Shown: piece by piece, positions 40,574 through 50,372 of the stretch
Position numbering within the stretch: position 1 is the stretch's first letter
How the letters are laid out: each line of letters starts with the position of its first letter
The notes under the pieces: generated by a model
The model's input: only the letters and a program-made list of their open reading frames with translations
The model's database searches: none
What the model was told of the DNA's origin: nothing
NCBI GenBank assembly: GCA_964626565.1
Contig: CAZVFX010000001.1
Span: 62,001 to 126,000 of the forward strand
Reading direction: 5' to 3'
DNA: 64,000 bases
Source of the DNA: CAZVFX01 sp964626565
GTDB taxonomy: Bacteria > Myxococcota_A > UBA9042 > CAIXZC01
Made by a program: the position numbers and the translations under genes

Positions 40574-42721
40574 GTGCGATTATCTTTCCTGCGCCTGATG
40601 TCGCGCCTCATATGTGTCTTCGCCATGCTGGCGGCAGCATCGACAGCATACGCCCAGCCGTTGGAATATCCCCCGGCAAAACGGCTGGACCTGGTGGAGG
40701 ACTATCACGGCACGAAAGTGGCGGCCCCCTACCGCTGGCTGGAAGAAGACAGTTCCCCTGAAACCAGGGCGTGGGTGGAGGCCCAGAATCGCTTGACGTT
40801 CGGGTACCTGGAGAAGCTCCCCCAGCGGGCGAAGCTACAGAAACGTCTCACAGAGATCTGGAACGCTCCGAGGTACTCTGCACCCGAAAAGCGCGGCGAC
40901 CGGTATTTTTACACCAACAACAGTGGGCTGCAGAATCAGGATGTACTGTACATGCAGGAGTCACTACAGGCTGAGCCTGAGGTGGTTCTTGACCCCAACA
41001 AGCTGAGCGACGATGGTACCGCGGCTCTCACCGGAGCTTTCTACAGCCGGGACGGCAAGTACCTCGCCTATGGCGTCTCCCTCCACGGCAGCGACAAGCA
41101 GATTTTTTACGCTCTCAAGCTGGACGGGAAGGAGAAACTCAAGGACAAGTTGGAATGGTGCAAGTTCACCAGCATTGCCTGGGTGCCTGACTCTTCCGGC
41201 TTCTACTACAACCGCTATTCAAAGCCGGGAACAGTGGCGGAAGAAGACGAGAACAAATACAACCGGGTCTACTGGCACCGCCTGGGCACATCTCAGGACC
41301 AGGACCGCCTGATCTTCGAGTACCCGGAGGAAAAGGAGTTCGGTTTCCAGCCCTCGGTTTCGGACGATGGGAAGTTTCTCGTTTTGACCGTGTGGGTGGG
41401 TACCGATCCGAAGTACGGCCTCTACTTCATGCCCCTCGATGAGAAAGGTCAGCCCGCGGAAGAAGAGTTCACCCGCATGATTGAGCCGGGTGAGGCGCTA
41501 TACGAGTTCATCGAGAACGATGGCCCCATCTTCTTCCTGCGCACCGATCGTAATGCGCCCCGTGGGCGAATCATCGCAGTTGACAGTCGCACCCGGGATC
41601 CAAAAGGGCGCCGGGAGATTGTTCCCGAGAGCGCGGACGAGGTGATCGGTTTTGCGGCCATGGCCTACCGTCATCTGGTGGTGGCGTACATGAAGGACGC
41701 ACACCACGTGTTGAGGAGCTTCACACTGGATGGCAAAGCTGCCGGGGGCATTGAGTTGCCGGGGCTCGGGTCTGTGCGGGGGTTATCGGCGAGCAAAGAA
41801 GACCCGGAGGTGTTCTTTCCGTACACCTCGTTCCTGCAGCCGCCGGTGCTCTACCGTTACGATTTCACTGCCGGAAAGAGTTCGGTGTTCAAGGAGCCCG
41901 AGGTCCCTTTCGACCCTTCCGGATACGAAACCCGGCAGGTGTTTTTCAAGTCGAAAGATGGCACCCGCGTGCCCATGTTCCTGACCCACAGGAAGGGGTT
42001 AAAACCCGATGGCAACACGCCGGTGCTGATGTACGGTTATGGCGGCTTCAATATCAATCTTACCCCGTACTACAGCAGCTCCCGCCTGGTCTTTCTGGAG
42101 GCGGGCGGCATATACGCGCTGGTGAACCTCAGGGGCGGGTCTGAGTACGGTGAGGACTGGCATCGGGAAGGGATGCTGGGCAACAAGCAGAACGTATTCG
42201 ACGATTTCATCGCCGCGGCCGAATCGCTTGTGTCCAGCGGCTATACCAGATCAGAGAAACTGGCTATTTTGGGCGGCAGCAACGGCGGCCTTCTCGTGAC
42301 GGCATGTATGCTTCAACGCCCCGACCTGTTCGGTGCAGTGGTGGCCGCGGTTCCGGTGACCGACATGCTGCGATATCACAGGTTCACCGTGGGTCACTAC
42401 TGGACTCCGGAGTACGGCAATGCAGAGAAAGACCCCTTCCATTTCGAGTTCCTCCACGCCTATTCTCCGCTTCACAACATCCCTTCCGGCGTGAAGTCGC
42501 CCCCGATTCTGGTGACCACCGCGGATACCGACGACAGGGTGGTGCCTTCCCACTCCCGCAAGTTTGTGGCGGCCATGCAGCATGCGGCCGCGGGGGAGAA
42601 TCCTGTTCTCATCCGAATTGAGACCAAAGCAGGCCACGGCCGGGGCAAGCCCACGGCCAAGCGGATTGAGGAAGCCGCGGACATGTACAGCTTTATCTTC
42701 CACCACCTGGGAATGGAGTGA
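40574..42721 (+). CDS. Exported prolyl oligopeptidase (S9A family)
   Basis: 715 residues from a GTG at 40574 with GAGGAGG seven bases upstream; this start gives a proper signal peptide (LICVFAMLAAASTAYAQ). The mature protein starts with the family hallmark YPPAKRLDLVEDYHGTKVAA and WLEED, then a seven-bladed propeller. The C-terminal hydrolase domain has the nucleophile Ser in LGGSNGGLLV (about residue 570), the Asp in TADTDDRVVPSHS and the His in KAGHGRGKP. It cuts short peptides after proline. Export of an S9A enzyme is less usual than a cytosolic location and suggests digestion of peptides outside the inner membrane. Its stop overlaps the next lipoprotein gene. Confidence 0.93.
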   Translation: MRLSFLRLMSRLICVFAMLAAASTAYAQPLEYPPAKRLDLVEDYHGTKVAAPYRWLEEDSSPETRAWVEAQNRLTFGYLEKLPQRAKLQKRLTEIWNAPRYSAPEKRGDRYFYTNNSGLQNQDVLYMQESLQAEPEVVLDPNKLSDDGTAALTGAFYSRDGKYLAYGVSLHGSDKQIFYALKLDGKEKLKDKLEWCKFTSIAWVPDSSGFYYNRYSKPGTVAEEDENKYNRVYWHRLGTSQDQDRLIFEYPEEKEFGFQPSVSDDGKFLVLTVWVGTDPKYGLYFMPLDEKGQPAEEEFTRMIEPGEALYEFIENDGPIFFLRTDRNAPRGRIIAVDSRTRDPKGRREIVPESADEVIGFAAMAYRHLVVAYMKDAHHVLRSFTLDGKAAGGIELPGLGSVRGLSASKEDPEVFFPYTSFLQPPVLYRYDFTAGKSSVFKEPEVPFDPSGYETRQVFFKSKDGTRVPMFLTHRKGLKPDGNTPVLMYGYGGFNINLTPYYSSSRLVFLEAGGIYALVNLRGGSEYGEDWHREGMLGNKQNVFDDFIAAAESLVSSGYTRSEKLAILGGSNGGLLVTACMLQRPDLFGAVVAAVPVTDMLRYHRFTVGHYWTPEYGNAEKDPFHFEFLHAYSPLHNIPSGVKSPPILVTTADTDDRVVPSHSRKFVAAMQHAAAGENPVLIRIETKAGHGRGKPTAKRIEEAADMYSFIFHHLGME

Positions 42722-43197
42722 TGACCTTGAGAATTCGCGCACAGATTCTATTGGCCGGGTTATGCTTGATCGGGTGCGGTTCAAATAGCGAAGGCCCGCA
42801 TGATGTGGGCGGCGAGGATTCGGTAGTAGAGGCTGAGGTGAAACCCGGTCCCGAAGAATGGGCCCAGGCCAACGAGGGGTGGTTCGGCGGTGAGTGTGGG
42901 GAGGCTTCCAACTGCAACTACGCGGGCGGAGCCTGTTTCTTTCCCGCGGACATGAATCCCGATGATCCGGTGGGACTGTGCTCTCAACTTTGCGAGCAGG
43001 ACTGCCCTGCCCCGACGGGCGGCCCCATGCAATACGAGACATTTTGCGCCGAACTGGTCGAAGGAAAAGGGTACTGCGTACCCAAATGCTCACCCACCGT
43101 TCCCTGTCCGTTGAATTTCGAGTGCTGGCTTACTCCCCGCTTCGACGACCCCCAGACTGAAGTCTACGCCTGCATGCCCCCGGCGGGAAATGAGTAG
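42721..43197 (+). CDS. Small Cys-rich lipoprotein
   Basis: 158 residues from the ATG at 42721, sharing one base with the peptidase stop (TGATG); a GTG one codon earlier is also possible. The signal AQILLAGLCLIGCGSN gives a lipidated Cys. A short acidic linker is followed by about 110 residues with Cys in pairs: GECGEASNCNYAGGACFFP, LCSQLCEQDCPAP, GYCVPKCSPTVPCPLNFECW. This resembles the N-terminal head of the giant lipoproteins elsewhere in the window. The end overlaps the start of the beta-helix gene by eight bases, so the three genes are translated in sequence. Confidence 0.75.
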   Translation: MTLRIRAQILLAGLCLIGCGSNSEGPHDVGGEDSVVEAEVKPGPEEWAQANEGWFGGECGEASNCNYAGGACFFPADMNPDDPVGLCSQLCEQDCPAPTGGPMQYETFCAELVEGKGYCVPKCSPTVPCPLNFECWLTPRFDDPQTEVYACMPPAGNE

Positions 43198-46100
43198 TAA
43201 CGATGTCGCCCGCCTGATGCCGGCCTGTTTGCTGGCTGTTTCGCTGGCCTGCGCCGGAGACCCAACGGCCGGGAAGGAAGAAGTTGTTGCCGACACAGCC
43301 TCGGAAATAATTACTTGTGCCGACGGTCTGGTGCGGCATGAGGAGGACGGGATTTGCGCTCCTCGCCTGGATGAGTGCGAGCATCCCTGGGAGCTCCCCC
43401 TCGTCGTCGGCGGTTGCCTGGCCATAGGGCCCCGGGCCTGCCCGCGTGGGTGGACCCCTCATGCCGGCGTAGATTGCAAGGCCGGGGAGTTGATGGATTA
43501 CGACGGGAGCGCGTGTCCGGAAGGTTATGTTCTTACGAAGGACGAAGTCGCCTGCATCCCGTTTTTCGAGGAGAATTGCGGGGCAACGGAAATCCCGATA
43601 ATGGGCGGCGGCTGCCGGAAGGTGGGGCCTGATTTCGGCGGGGACGGGGGGCCGTATTTTGACCACTGCGAACCCGGTCACCTGGCGTTGCCCGGAGGCG
43701 GGTGCGCTCAGGTGGGCCCGCGCGGCTGCCCGAAGTTGTGGGAGTCTGACTCAGATTTGAATTGCCAGGTGGGCGACCTGTTGTCCTGTCCGGAAGGATG
43801 GGCGGAGAGCAAAGACGGTTTGAGCTGCGATCCTGGTCTTGCTGAATGCGGCCCGGGCGAGCGGGCTCTCCCGGGGGGCGATTGCCGGCGGATCGTACAG
43901 GTGTCCCAGGAGTGCCCTCCCGGGCCGTTTCCGGAAGCGCCTGAAGGCGCGGGCGAGGTCGTGTACGTAAGTGCGGCAAGCTCATGCACCGAGGGGTGCG
44001 GCAGTTCTGAGACCCCATTCTCCGACATCACATCTGCGTTGGCCGCAGCTCCTCCCGGAGGCTACGTCTTGGTGGGTGAAGGAGATTATCCGGAAGGGAT
44101 CGCCATTGACAAGCCGGTGCATGTCATTGGCCTTTGCTCGGCCAGGGTCACGTTGTCCGGCTCGGTCAATGTGCCTCACGTCGAGAGCAGGGCCCCCATG
44201 GCCGGGATCGCAATTTCCCATACAGCCGATGTCGAGGTTGGCCGCGTCAGGATCACCTCCCCGGACGTCGGCGTGGCCGTGGTGGAGGCGACGGGAGTCA
44301 AACTGGATCGTATGGAATTGTCCGGCGGTGCCGGCCTCTATGCCGGCCCGGATAGCGAGATTCAGGTCCAAGACCTGTGGGTCCACAACACGACAGCCTC
44401 TACGGACTTCAGCTTTACGAGCGGCTATGGCATCTGGGCCAGCGGCGGTACCGTTCTGGCCGTGACTGAGGCTCTCGTGGATTCGGTGCGGGGGGTCGGA
44501 ATCTACATTACGGATCCGGGGACTGCAGTAGAAGTGACCCACTCCGAGATCAGGAACACCCTTCCCCTGGGCGACGGCTCCCGGGGAAGGGGGCTCATGG
44601 TGACCGACGCGGCCACGGTCCAGATTGAGCATGTCCTTGTCGACGGCAACAGAGAGGTCGGCCTGCTCGCTTTGGGGGAAGCGGGCCTGACCGCAACGTT
44701 CTCGGTCATCCGCGGTACGAAGCCGAACCAGAACGGGGATTACGGCTGGGGAATGCAAGGCAGCGACGCGGCTGTGGTGACGCTTTCGGATTGTGTGCTC
44801 GAAGGAAATACGCACGTCGCGGTAGCTGCCTTCCACTCAGAGACGCAGTTGGACCTTGCGAGGACGGTGGTTCGTGAAACCAAGCCTCATGAGAAGGGGA
44901 AGCTCGCCATGGGTATATTGATGCAGCTTGGTGGGAAGGCGACGTTTTCGGGCTGCCTGCTGGAAGAGAATGCTGACCTGGGCGTAGCCGTATTCCAGCC
45001 CGGTTCCTGGGCCGGGCTTTCGGGCACCGTGATTCGGGGGACCAAGCTCGATAAGCAGGGAGGGTTCGGCAGCGGAGTAGAGGTGCAGAAAGGTGGCTCT
45101 GCGACGCTCTTGGATTGCCTGTTTGAAGGCAATGCCGGAGCAGGTGTCGCGGCCTTTGACCCCGGCTCGCAGCTCGGGCTTTCCGGGACAGTGGTGCGAA
45201 ACCGGGAGCCTGACGAGGGCGGTGATTCTGCCATTGGGCTGGCCGCCGGAGCCGGGGCCCTTGTAGAGGCATCCGCCTGCCTGTTCGAAGCCAACATCAC
45301 CGGCGGCGTCACCATCTTCAATGCCGGCACGCGCGCCACGCTTTCCGATACGGTCGTGCGAGAGACGAAAGCCAATGGGCAGGGGGTGTTCGGTTATGGA
45401 GTGCAGGTGCTTCAGGGAGCGTCTGCCTTGCTTTCAAATTGTCTGTTGGAAGGAAACACGGAGATGGGCATTGTGGCCTTCACTTCCGGCACACAAGTGC
45501 AACTGCTGGATACTGTGGTGCGGGACACCAGGCCGGATCAGCATGGACAGTTCGGAAGGGGATTACAGGTTGCGATGAGCGCTGCGGCTACGGTTTCAGG
45601 TTGTTTGTTTGACGAAAACGAGCAGGTAGGCGTGGTTGTGGCTCATCCGGGCACCCGGGTGGATTTTGCGGGCTCCGTGGTGCGGGGTACGAGACCGAAC
45701 CAGGGGGACGTTTTCGGCACTGGTGTGCAGGTAACTGAGGGCGCCGCGGTGTCGCTTTCCGGCTGTCTGTTGGAAGGGAATAACGAGAGCGGTATCGCAG
45801 CTTTCGATTCCGGCACTGAAGTGGAGCTTTCGGCTACAGTCGTACGGGACACAAGTTCGCATGAAAACGGAGCTGCCGGCTTTGGAGTTGAGGCGGGCAA
45901 AGGTGCGGCGGTGACTGTCTCCGACTGTCTGATTTCGGGGAATGCGAAGGTTGGTGTAGCAGTGTTCGATTCGGGCACCAAAGTGGGCCTTACAGGCACG
46001 GTGGTAGAGGGGCATGAGCCAGGCGCAGAGGGAGCCGGATTGGGTATGCAGGTGAGTCTCGGCTCTGTTGCGATGGTTTCCGGATGCCTGTTGGAAAGAA

Positions 46101-46711
46101 ATGCCACCGTTGGTGCAATTGTCGTTCAAGAGGGTTCTGAGGCGGTCTTTTTGGGCACGATCGTGCGGGATACCGCACCCAACGAATCCGGGAGTTTCGG
46201 CCCGGGCCTTGGAGTTGCACAGCGAGCCCGGGCTACCGCGTCGGCGTGCCTGTTTGAGAGCAACACCACCGGCGGTGTGGCCACCGCGCACGAGGGGACC
46301 GTCGTGTCTCTGGATAGATGCGCGGTTCTGGATACGCAGAAGGGAGGAATGACGGTGGAGGCGGAGGAGGGGTGGGAGGTGCAGGTGTTTGGCGATGGAG
46401 TTCTGGCCGCAGAGGGGGCCACGTTGGAGGTGATTTCTACAATTGTGATGGGCAACGAGCGGACCGGAGCATATTTCCATGGTTCCTCCGGGCGGCTGGA
46501 GGATTCCGTGGTGGTTGCCAATTCCTCCTATGGCTTAGCCATGGAAAACAGCGCCGAGGACGTTGATTTCCTGGATAAAGGCAACTTCATATTCGGCAAC
46601 AGTCTGAACATGCCGGCCAGCGGAGCCGCCGACATAACTGCGAGTCCCAAGGGATTGCCCGTGCCACCGCCGCCGGAGTTGGTGGGCGTGCCCGATCGAG
46701 GTGAACAATGA
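43190..46711 (+). CDS. Large lipoprotein with Cys-rich repeats and a right-handed beta-helix
   Basis: 1,173 residues. A lipoprotein signal (PACLLAVSLACAG) is followed by about four units of a Cys repeat (CPEGWAESKDGLSCDP; GGGCRKVGP), a type seen ahead of beta-helices in myxobacterial proteins. After PEGAGEVVYVSAASSCTEGC the parallel beta-helix begins (FSDITSALAAAPPGGYVLVG). Residues about 505-1040 comprise some ten tandem units of about 54 residues, each with a VVRxTKPNxxGxFGxGxQV face, LSGCLLEGN and a GVAVFDSGT segment. No catalytic residues of pectate lyases were apparent, so binding to glycans or surfaces is more likely than cleavage, though this is not certain. It converges on the fibrinogen-like gene, with 18 bases between stops. 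Confidence 0.85.
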   Translation: MSSNDVARLMPACLLAVSLACAGDPTAGKEEVVADTASEIITCADGLVRHEEDGICAPRLDECEHPWELPLVVGGCLAIGPRACPRGWTPHAGVDCKAGELMDYDGSACPEGYVLTKDEVACIPFFEENCGATEIPIMGGGCRKVGPDFGGDGGPYFDHCEPGHLALPGGGCAQVGPRGCPKLWESDSDLNCQVGDLLSCPEGWAESKDGLSCDPGLAECGPGERALPGGDCRRIVQVSQECPPGPFPEAPEGAGEVVYVSAASSCTEGCGSSETPFSDITSALAAAPPGGYVLVGEGDYPEGIAIDKPVHVIGLCSARVTLSGSVNVPHVESRAPMAGIAISHTADVEVGRVRITSPDVGVAVVEATGVKLDRMELSGGAGLYAGPDSEIQVQDLWVHNTTASTDFSFTSGYGIWASGGTVLAVTEALVDSVRGVGIYITDPGTAVEVTHSEIRNTLPLGDGSRGRGLMVTDAATVQIEHVLVDGNREVGLLALGEAGLTATFSVIRGTKPNQNGDYGWGMQGSDAAVVTLSDCVLEGNTHVAVAAFHSETQLDLARTVVRETKPHEKGKLAMGILMQLGGKATFSGCLLEENADLGVAVFQPGSWAGLSGTVIRGTKLDKQGGFGSGVEVQKGGSATLLDCLFEGNAGAGVAAFDPGSQLGLSGTVVRNREPDEGGDSAIGLAAGAGALVEASACLFEANITGGVTIFNAGTRATLSDTVVRETKANGQGVFGYGVQVLQGASALLSNCLLEGNTEMGIVAFTSGTQVQLLDTVVRDTRPDQHGQFGRGLQVAMSAAATVSGCLFDENEQVGVVVAHPGTRVDFAGSVVRGTRPNQGDVFGTGVQVTEGAAVSLSGCLLEGNNESGIAAFDSGTEVELSATVVRDTSSHENGAAGFGVEAGKGAAVTVSDCLISGNAKVGVAVFDSGTKVGLTGTVVEGHEPGAEGAGLGMQVSLGSVAMVSGCLLERNATVGAIVVQEGSEAVFLGTIVRDTAPNESGSFGPGLGVAQRARATASACLFESNTTGGVATAHEGTVVSLDRCAVLDTQKGGMTVEAEEGWEVQVFGDGVLAAEGATLEVISTIVMGNERTGAYFHGSSGRLEDSVVVANSSYGLAMENSAEDVDFLDKGNFIFGNSLNMPASGAADITASPKGLPVPPPPELVGVPDRGEQ
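44706..46320 (+). repeat. Tandem coding repeat of beta-helix coils (period about 165 bases)
   Basis: About ten diverged copies encode paired coils starting VxRxTKPN. Copies can be recognised at RGTKPNQNG, RETKPHEKG, RGTKLDKQG, RNREPDEGG, RETKANGQG, RDTRPDQHG, RGTRPNQGD, RDTSSHENG, EGHEPGAEG and RDTAPNESG. Confidence 0.75.
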
Positions 46712-46729
46712 CGGCGCCACGCCTCCGCC

Positions 46730-49700
46730 TTACCTGACCCACATCAACAAGTTGTTGTTGTAGCCGCATCCCTGGGGGGCGCCGGACTGGACTACGCCGC
46801 CGGCGTGGCCGAGTGCGTTACCCTGGTAGTTGTCGACGACGCAGGCGTTGCCCCGGGAGTTGTCGCTGTGGGTTTTCACCACGTTGGTATAGCCGCTGGT
46901 GCCGCCGCAGCCGTACCAGGCGTCGAGGCCGCCCGCGGCCCCGCCCCAGTTGGTGCACTGGATGTAAGAGGGGTTGTTGGAATCTGTGTAGGTGTACAGG
47001 TACCTGCGGCATTCGGTTTTGTCGTGGGCCTCGTGGTAGTAGCCGCACGACGAGGAGAAGAAGTAGTCGTGGGGCACCGTGGGCGACGTGCATCGATAGC
47101 CGATGCGGTTGTCGTTGTAGGCTCTAAGTGAGTTGATCACCGAGTCGGAGTACTTGGCGCTGCCACCGCCGACTGACTGGAGTGAGGCGACATTGCCTTG
47201 CTGGCCCTCGTTGTGGGGCTGAAGCGCGCTGGAGATGTTGTTGCGGTAGACCAAAGTCCAGCCGCCGTCGTCCGCGGTCATGTCACAGTACACGTCGAAC
47301 GGTGCGTTGCCGCCATCGCCGTCGGGGTCCACGGTGTAGACCCCGTCCGGGGCGGCGGGGTTGTCCAGCTTCCACCCCAGGCACGAAGCCTGCGAGTCCG
47401 ACTTGCACAGCCCCGATTCGCAGATTTTCCCCGGCCCGCACTCGGTACCATCAGGCAGAATCTCGTGCTCGCATCCTATCTGCGGGGCGCACGTGTCGGT
47501 GGTGCACGGTTTCAGGTCGTCGCAGTCCAGGTCGCCGGCGCCGGGCAGGCACGCGCCGCCGCCGCACGCGTCCCCGGTAGTACAGGCATTTCCGTCATCG
47601 CAGGGTACGGTGTTGGTGTCAAAAACGCAGCCGGTGGCGGGCTCGCAGGTGTTGTCGGTGCACAGGTTGTCGTCTTCGCACACTACCGGCGCGCCCGGGA
47701 CGCATGCGCCGCCGGCGCACGCGTCGACGTCGGTGCACGCGTCGAGGTCGTCGCAGCCGTCTGAGTTGTTCTCATAAAAACAGCCGGTATCCGGGTCGCA
47801 GAAGTCATCGGTGCACGGGTTGCCGTCGGCGCAGGCCACCTGGACCGCGCCGAAGCACTGTCCCAGGAGGCACTGATCGCCGGTTGTGCACGCGCTTCCG
47901 TCATCGCAGGGCAGTGCGTTGGTGTCAAAAACGCACCCCTCGACGGGGTCGCAGGAATCGTCGGTGCAAATGTTGCCATCGTCGCAAGTAACCGGCGTCA
48001 ACCCGGCGCACCAGCCGTTGTCGCACTTGTCGTCCGCAGTACACGCATTGCCGTCATCGCAAGGGAGACTGTTGGCGTTAAAAATGCAGCCGGTCTGCGG
48101 CGAACAGCCGTCGTCGGTGCACACGTTGCCGTCATCGCACGGGTAGTCGCCGCCACCGATGCACTGACCCAGGTGGCAGTGGTCCTGGATGGTGCACAAA
48201 TCGGCATCATCGCAAGGCGCTTCGTTCAGTGTGTGCACGCACCCCTGAACCGGGTCGCATGCGTCATCGGTGCAGATGTTGTCATCGTTGCAGTCCATCA
48301 AACTGCCGGGTGTGCACTCTCCGTTTTTGCACTGCTCGTCTTCGGTGCAGGCGTTGCCGTCATCGCATTCGCCGGCCATCGGTTCGTGGAGGCAGCCGCC
48401 GCCGGGGGCGCAACTGTCAGCGGTGCATTCGTTGCCGTCGTTGCACTGGGCGCCGGCGCCGGGAAGGCACACTCCGTCCGCACAGGTGTCGCCGGCAGTG
48501 CACTCGTCGCCGTCGTCGCAGGGCGCGGTGTTGTTCACGTGGAGGCAGCCGGCGACCGGGTCGCATTGGTCATCGGTGCAGATGTTGCCGTCGTTGCACT
48601 CCAGCGCATCGGCGAATGTGCATGCGCCTGCGGCGCACACATCCCCGGTGGTACAGGCATTGCCGTCGTCGCAGGGGAGTGTGTTGGGTTCGAAAATGCA
48701 GCCTTGCAGAGGGTCGCACGAGTCGTCTGTGCAAACGTTTTCATCGTTGCACGCCTTTGGCGCGCCGCCAAGGCAGTCGCCTTCGAAGCAGGCGTCTGAC
48801 GTCGTGCACGCATCCCCATCCTGGCAGGGTGCGAGGTTGTTGACGTGAAGGCAGCCGACCCCCGGGTCGCAGGAGTCATCGGTGCAGGGGTTGTCGTCGG
48901 CGCAATTGGAAGGGACGCCGGGCGAGCACGCACCCGCGACGCACTTGTCCCCGACCGTACACGGATCCGCATCGTCGCACGCGAAGCCTTCGTGGTCCGG
49001 CGCGAGGCTGCACTCACCGGTATCCGGGTCGCACATCGCTTGCAGGCAAACTGCGTCCAGCCCTTCCGGTGCGGGGCAATCCACTATCGAACCGGGCACT
49101 ACTGCGCACTGGTACGGTAGAGCGGCGGTGTCACAGAAGAGGTCGCCGGTGCATGCGTCTGCGTCGTCGAACTGTGCACAGTCCTCATCGCTCTGGCAAT
49201 CGCAGGAGACCGCTACGCCATGGCACTCACCATCGGCGCACAAATCGCCGACGGTACACGGGTCTCCGTCATCGCAGGGTTCGGTGTTGGTGTGGAAAAG
49301 ACACCCGCCCAGTCCGTCGCACGAGTCGTCGGTACACGGGTTGTCGTCATCGCAAGCGATGGGACTCCCTACACACTCTCCTGCCTCGCAGTGGTCTCCA
49401 ATGGTGCAGGAGTCTCCGTCGAGACACTCACCCTCGGTGAGGGGATCGTGGGAGCAGCCGTCCTCTCCGTTGCATGCATCTGTCGTGCACGAGTTTTCGT
49501 CGTCGCAGGTGTCTTCGTCCACCTGACCGTCACAGTTGTCGTCCGTGCCGTTACACGTCTCCTCCGCCGGGACAGTGGCGTCGCAGTCGGAGAGTCCCTC
49601 TTCGGTGCACACGCGTTTTCCCGTGCAAAGCCCCCAGTCATTTGCTTGCTCGCAGGAGGTCCAAAGGCCCAGTTCCACCGATTTCGCAGTACAGGGGCAG

Positions 49701-50323
49701 ACGCCCGCGTCGGCTACGCACTGCTGAAGGACGACTCCGTCCACCGTCTCCGCCTCCTGGCAGGTAAACCCCCACGGACATTCTTTACCCTCGCTCGCCT
49801 CGCAAGCCGATCCACAGAAGTTTTCACCCGCCCCGTACGCTACGCATGCAGCCTCAACGCCGGCCGCACCGTCGCAGTCCCCCGCGGTGGCGCACGGCCT
49901 GCACAGCGTCGAGTGGTCGGAGATGCAGATGTAGACCACGTCAGGGCCGGTGCCCATCACCTGGTTGCACGACCAGCCCTCGGGGCATTCGTCCTGGCAG
50001 GAGATGGTGCACACCCCTTCTCCCATGTGGTCCACGCACCAGCCGGAGAGGCAGTTGCTGTTTTCGGTGCACTGGTCGAGGAAGCACCCTTCGCCGGGTT
50101 CACACTCTTGCACCGCAAAGACATCCGTACTGTCGGGTAGAAAAAGGTCCAGAGTGTCTTTGGTCACAAGTTCAGGAGCTACTGTTCCCGGGTCGGCTGT
50201 CGCATCCTCGACGGGCCTGCCACCAAAGTCCTCGGTTACTTCCGGAATCAGGTCGGTGGTTCCTTCCGTGCCGCAAGCAGTCAGGAGATGGGCTGTCAGA
50301 ATGAGCAACAGGGTCTTTTTCAT
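46730..50323 (-). CDS. Giant Cys-rich lipoprotein with C-terminal fibrinogen-like domain
   Basis: 1,197 residues from the ATG at 50323 (TGAGGAACT upstream). The signal LLLILTAHLLTACGTE ends in a lipobox. Order: an acidic linker; a Cys head (about 55-280) ending in ETCNGTDDNCDGQVDED (MopE type) that matches the head of the 20509 protein; then a long stalk of alternating CDDGNxCTDDxCDP and CDDGxACTxxDxC modules (about 285-975). The last 210 residues are a fibrinogen-like domain: DGVYTVDPDGDGGNAPFDVY, CDMTADDGGWTLVYRNN, a series of aromatic/Asn-rich strands, and an end GCGYNNNLLMWVR. In animals and some bacteria this fold binds sugars or acetylated groups, so it is a candidate adhesive tip. It lies 50 bases downstream of the broken giant gene, on the same strand. 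Confidence 0.87.
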   Translation of the reverse strand: MKKTLLLILTAHLLTACGTEGTTDLIPEVTEDFGGRPVEDATADPGTVAPELVTKDTLDLFLPDSTDVFAVQECEPGEGCFLDQCTENSNCLSGWCVDHMGEGVCTISCQDECPEGWSCNQVMGTGPDVVYICISDHSTLCRPCATAGDCDGAAGVEAACVAYGAGENFCGSACEASEGKECPWGFTCQEAETVDGVVLQQCVADAGVCPCTAKSVELGLWTSCEQANDWGLCTGKRVCTEEGLSDCDATVPAEETCNGTDDNCDGQVDEDTCDDENSCTTDACNGEDGCSHDPLTEGECLDGDSCTIGDHCEAGECVGSPIACDDDNPCTDDSCDGLGGCLFHTNTEPCDDGDPCTVGDLCADGECHGVAVSCDCQSDEDCAQFDDADACTGDLFCDTAALPYQCAVVPGSIVDCPAPEGLDAVCLQAMCDPDTGECSLAPDHEGFACDDADPCTVGDKCVAGACSPGVPSNCADDNPCTDDSCDPGVGCLHVNNLAPCQDGDACTTSDACFEGDCLGGAPKACNDENVCTDDSCDPLQGCIFEPNTLPCDDGNACTTGDVCAAGACTFADALECNDGNICTDDQCDPVAGCLHVNNTAPCDDGDECTAGDTCADGVCLPGAGAQCNDGNECTADSCAPGGGCLHEPMAGECDDGNACTEDEQCKNGECTPGSLMDCNDDNICTDDACDPVQGCVHTLNEAPCDDADLCTIQDHCHLGQCIGGGDYPCDDGNVCTDDGCSPQTGCIFNANSLPCDDGNACTADDKCDNGWCAGLTPVTCDDGNICTDDSCDPVEGCVFDTNALPCDDGSACTTGDQCLLGQCFGAVQVACADGNPCTDDFCDPDTGCFYENNSDGCDDLDACTDVDACAGGACVPGAPVVCEDDNLCTDNTCEPATGCVFDTNTVPCDDGNACTTGDACGGGACLPGAGDLDCDDLKPCTTDTCAPQIGCEHEILPDGTECGPGKICESGLCKSDSQASCLGWKLDNPAAPDGVYTVDPDGDGGNAPFDVYCDMTADDGGWTLVYRNNISSALQPHNEGQQGNVASLQSVGGGSAKYSDSVINSLRAYNDNRIGYRCTSPTVPHDYFFSSSCGYYHEAHDKTECRRYLYTYTDSNNPSYIQCTNWGGAAGGLDAWYGCGGTSGYTNVVKTHSDNSRGNACVVDNYQGNALGHAGGVVQSGAPQGCGYNNNLLMWVR

Positions 50324-50372
50324 GAGTTCCTCAGCGGTGATCAGTGATGACTGGATTGCTGCGGGAAGAAGA

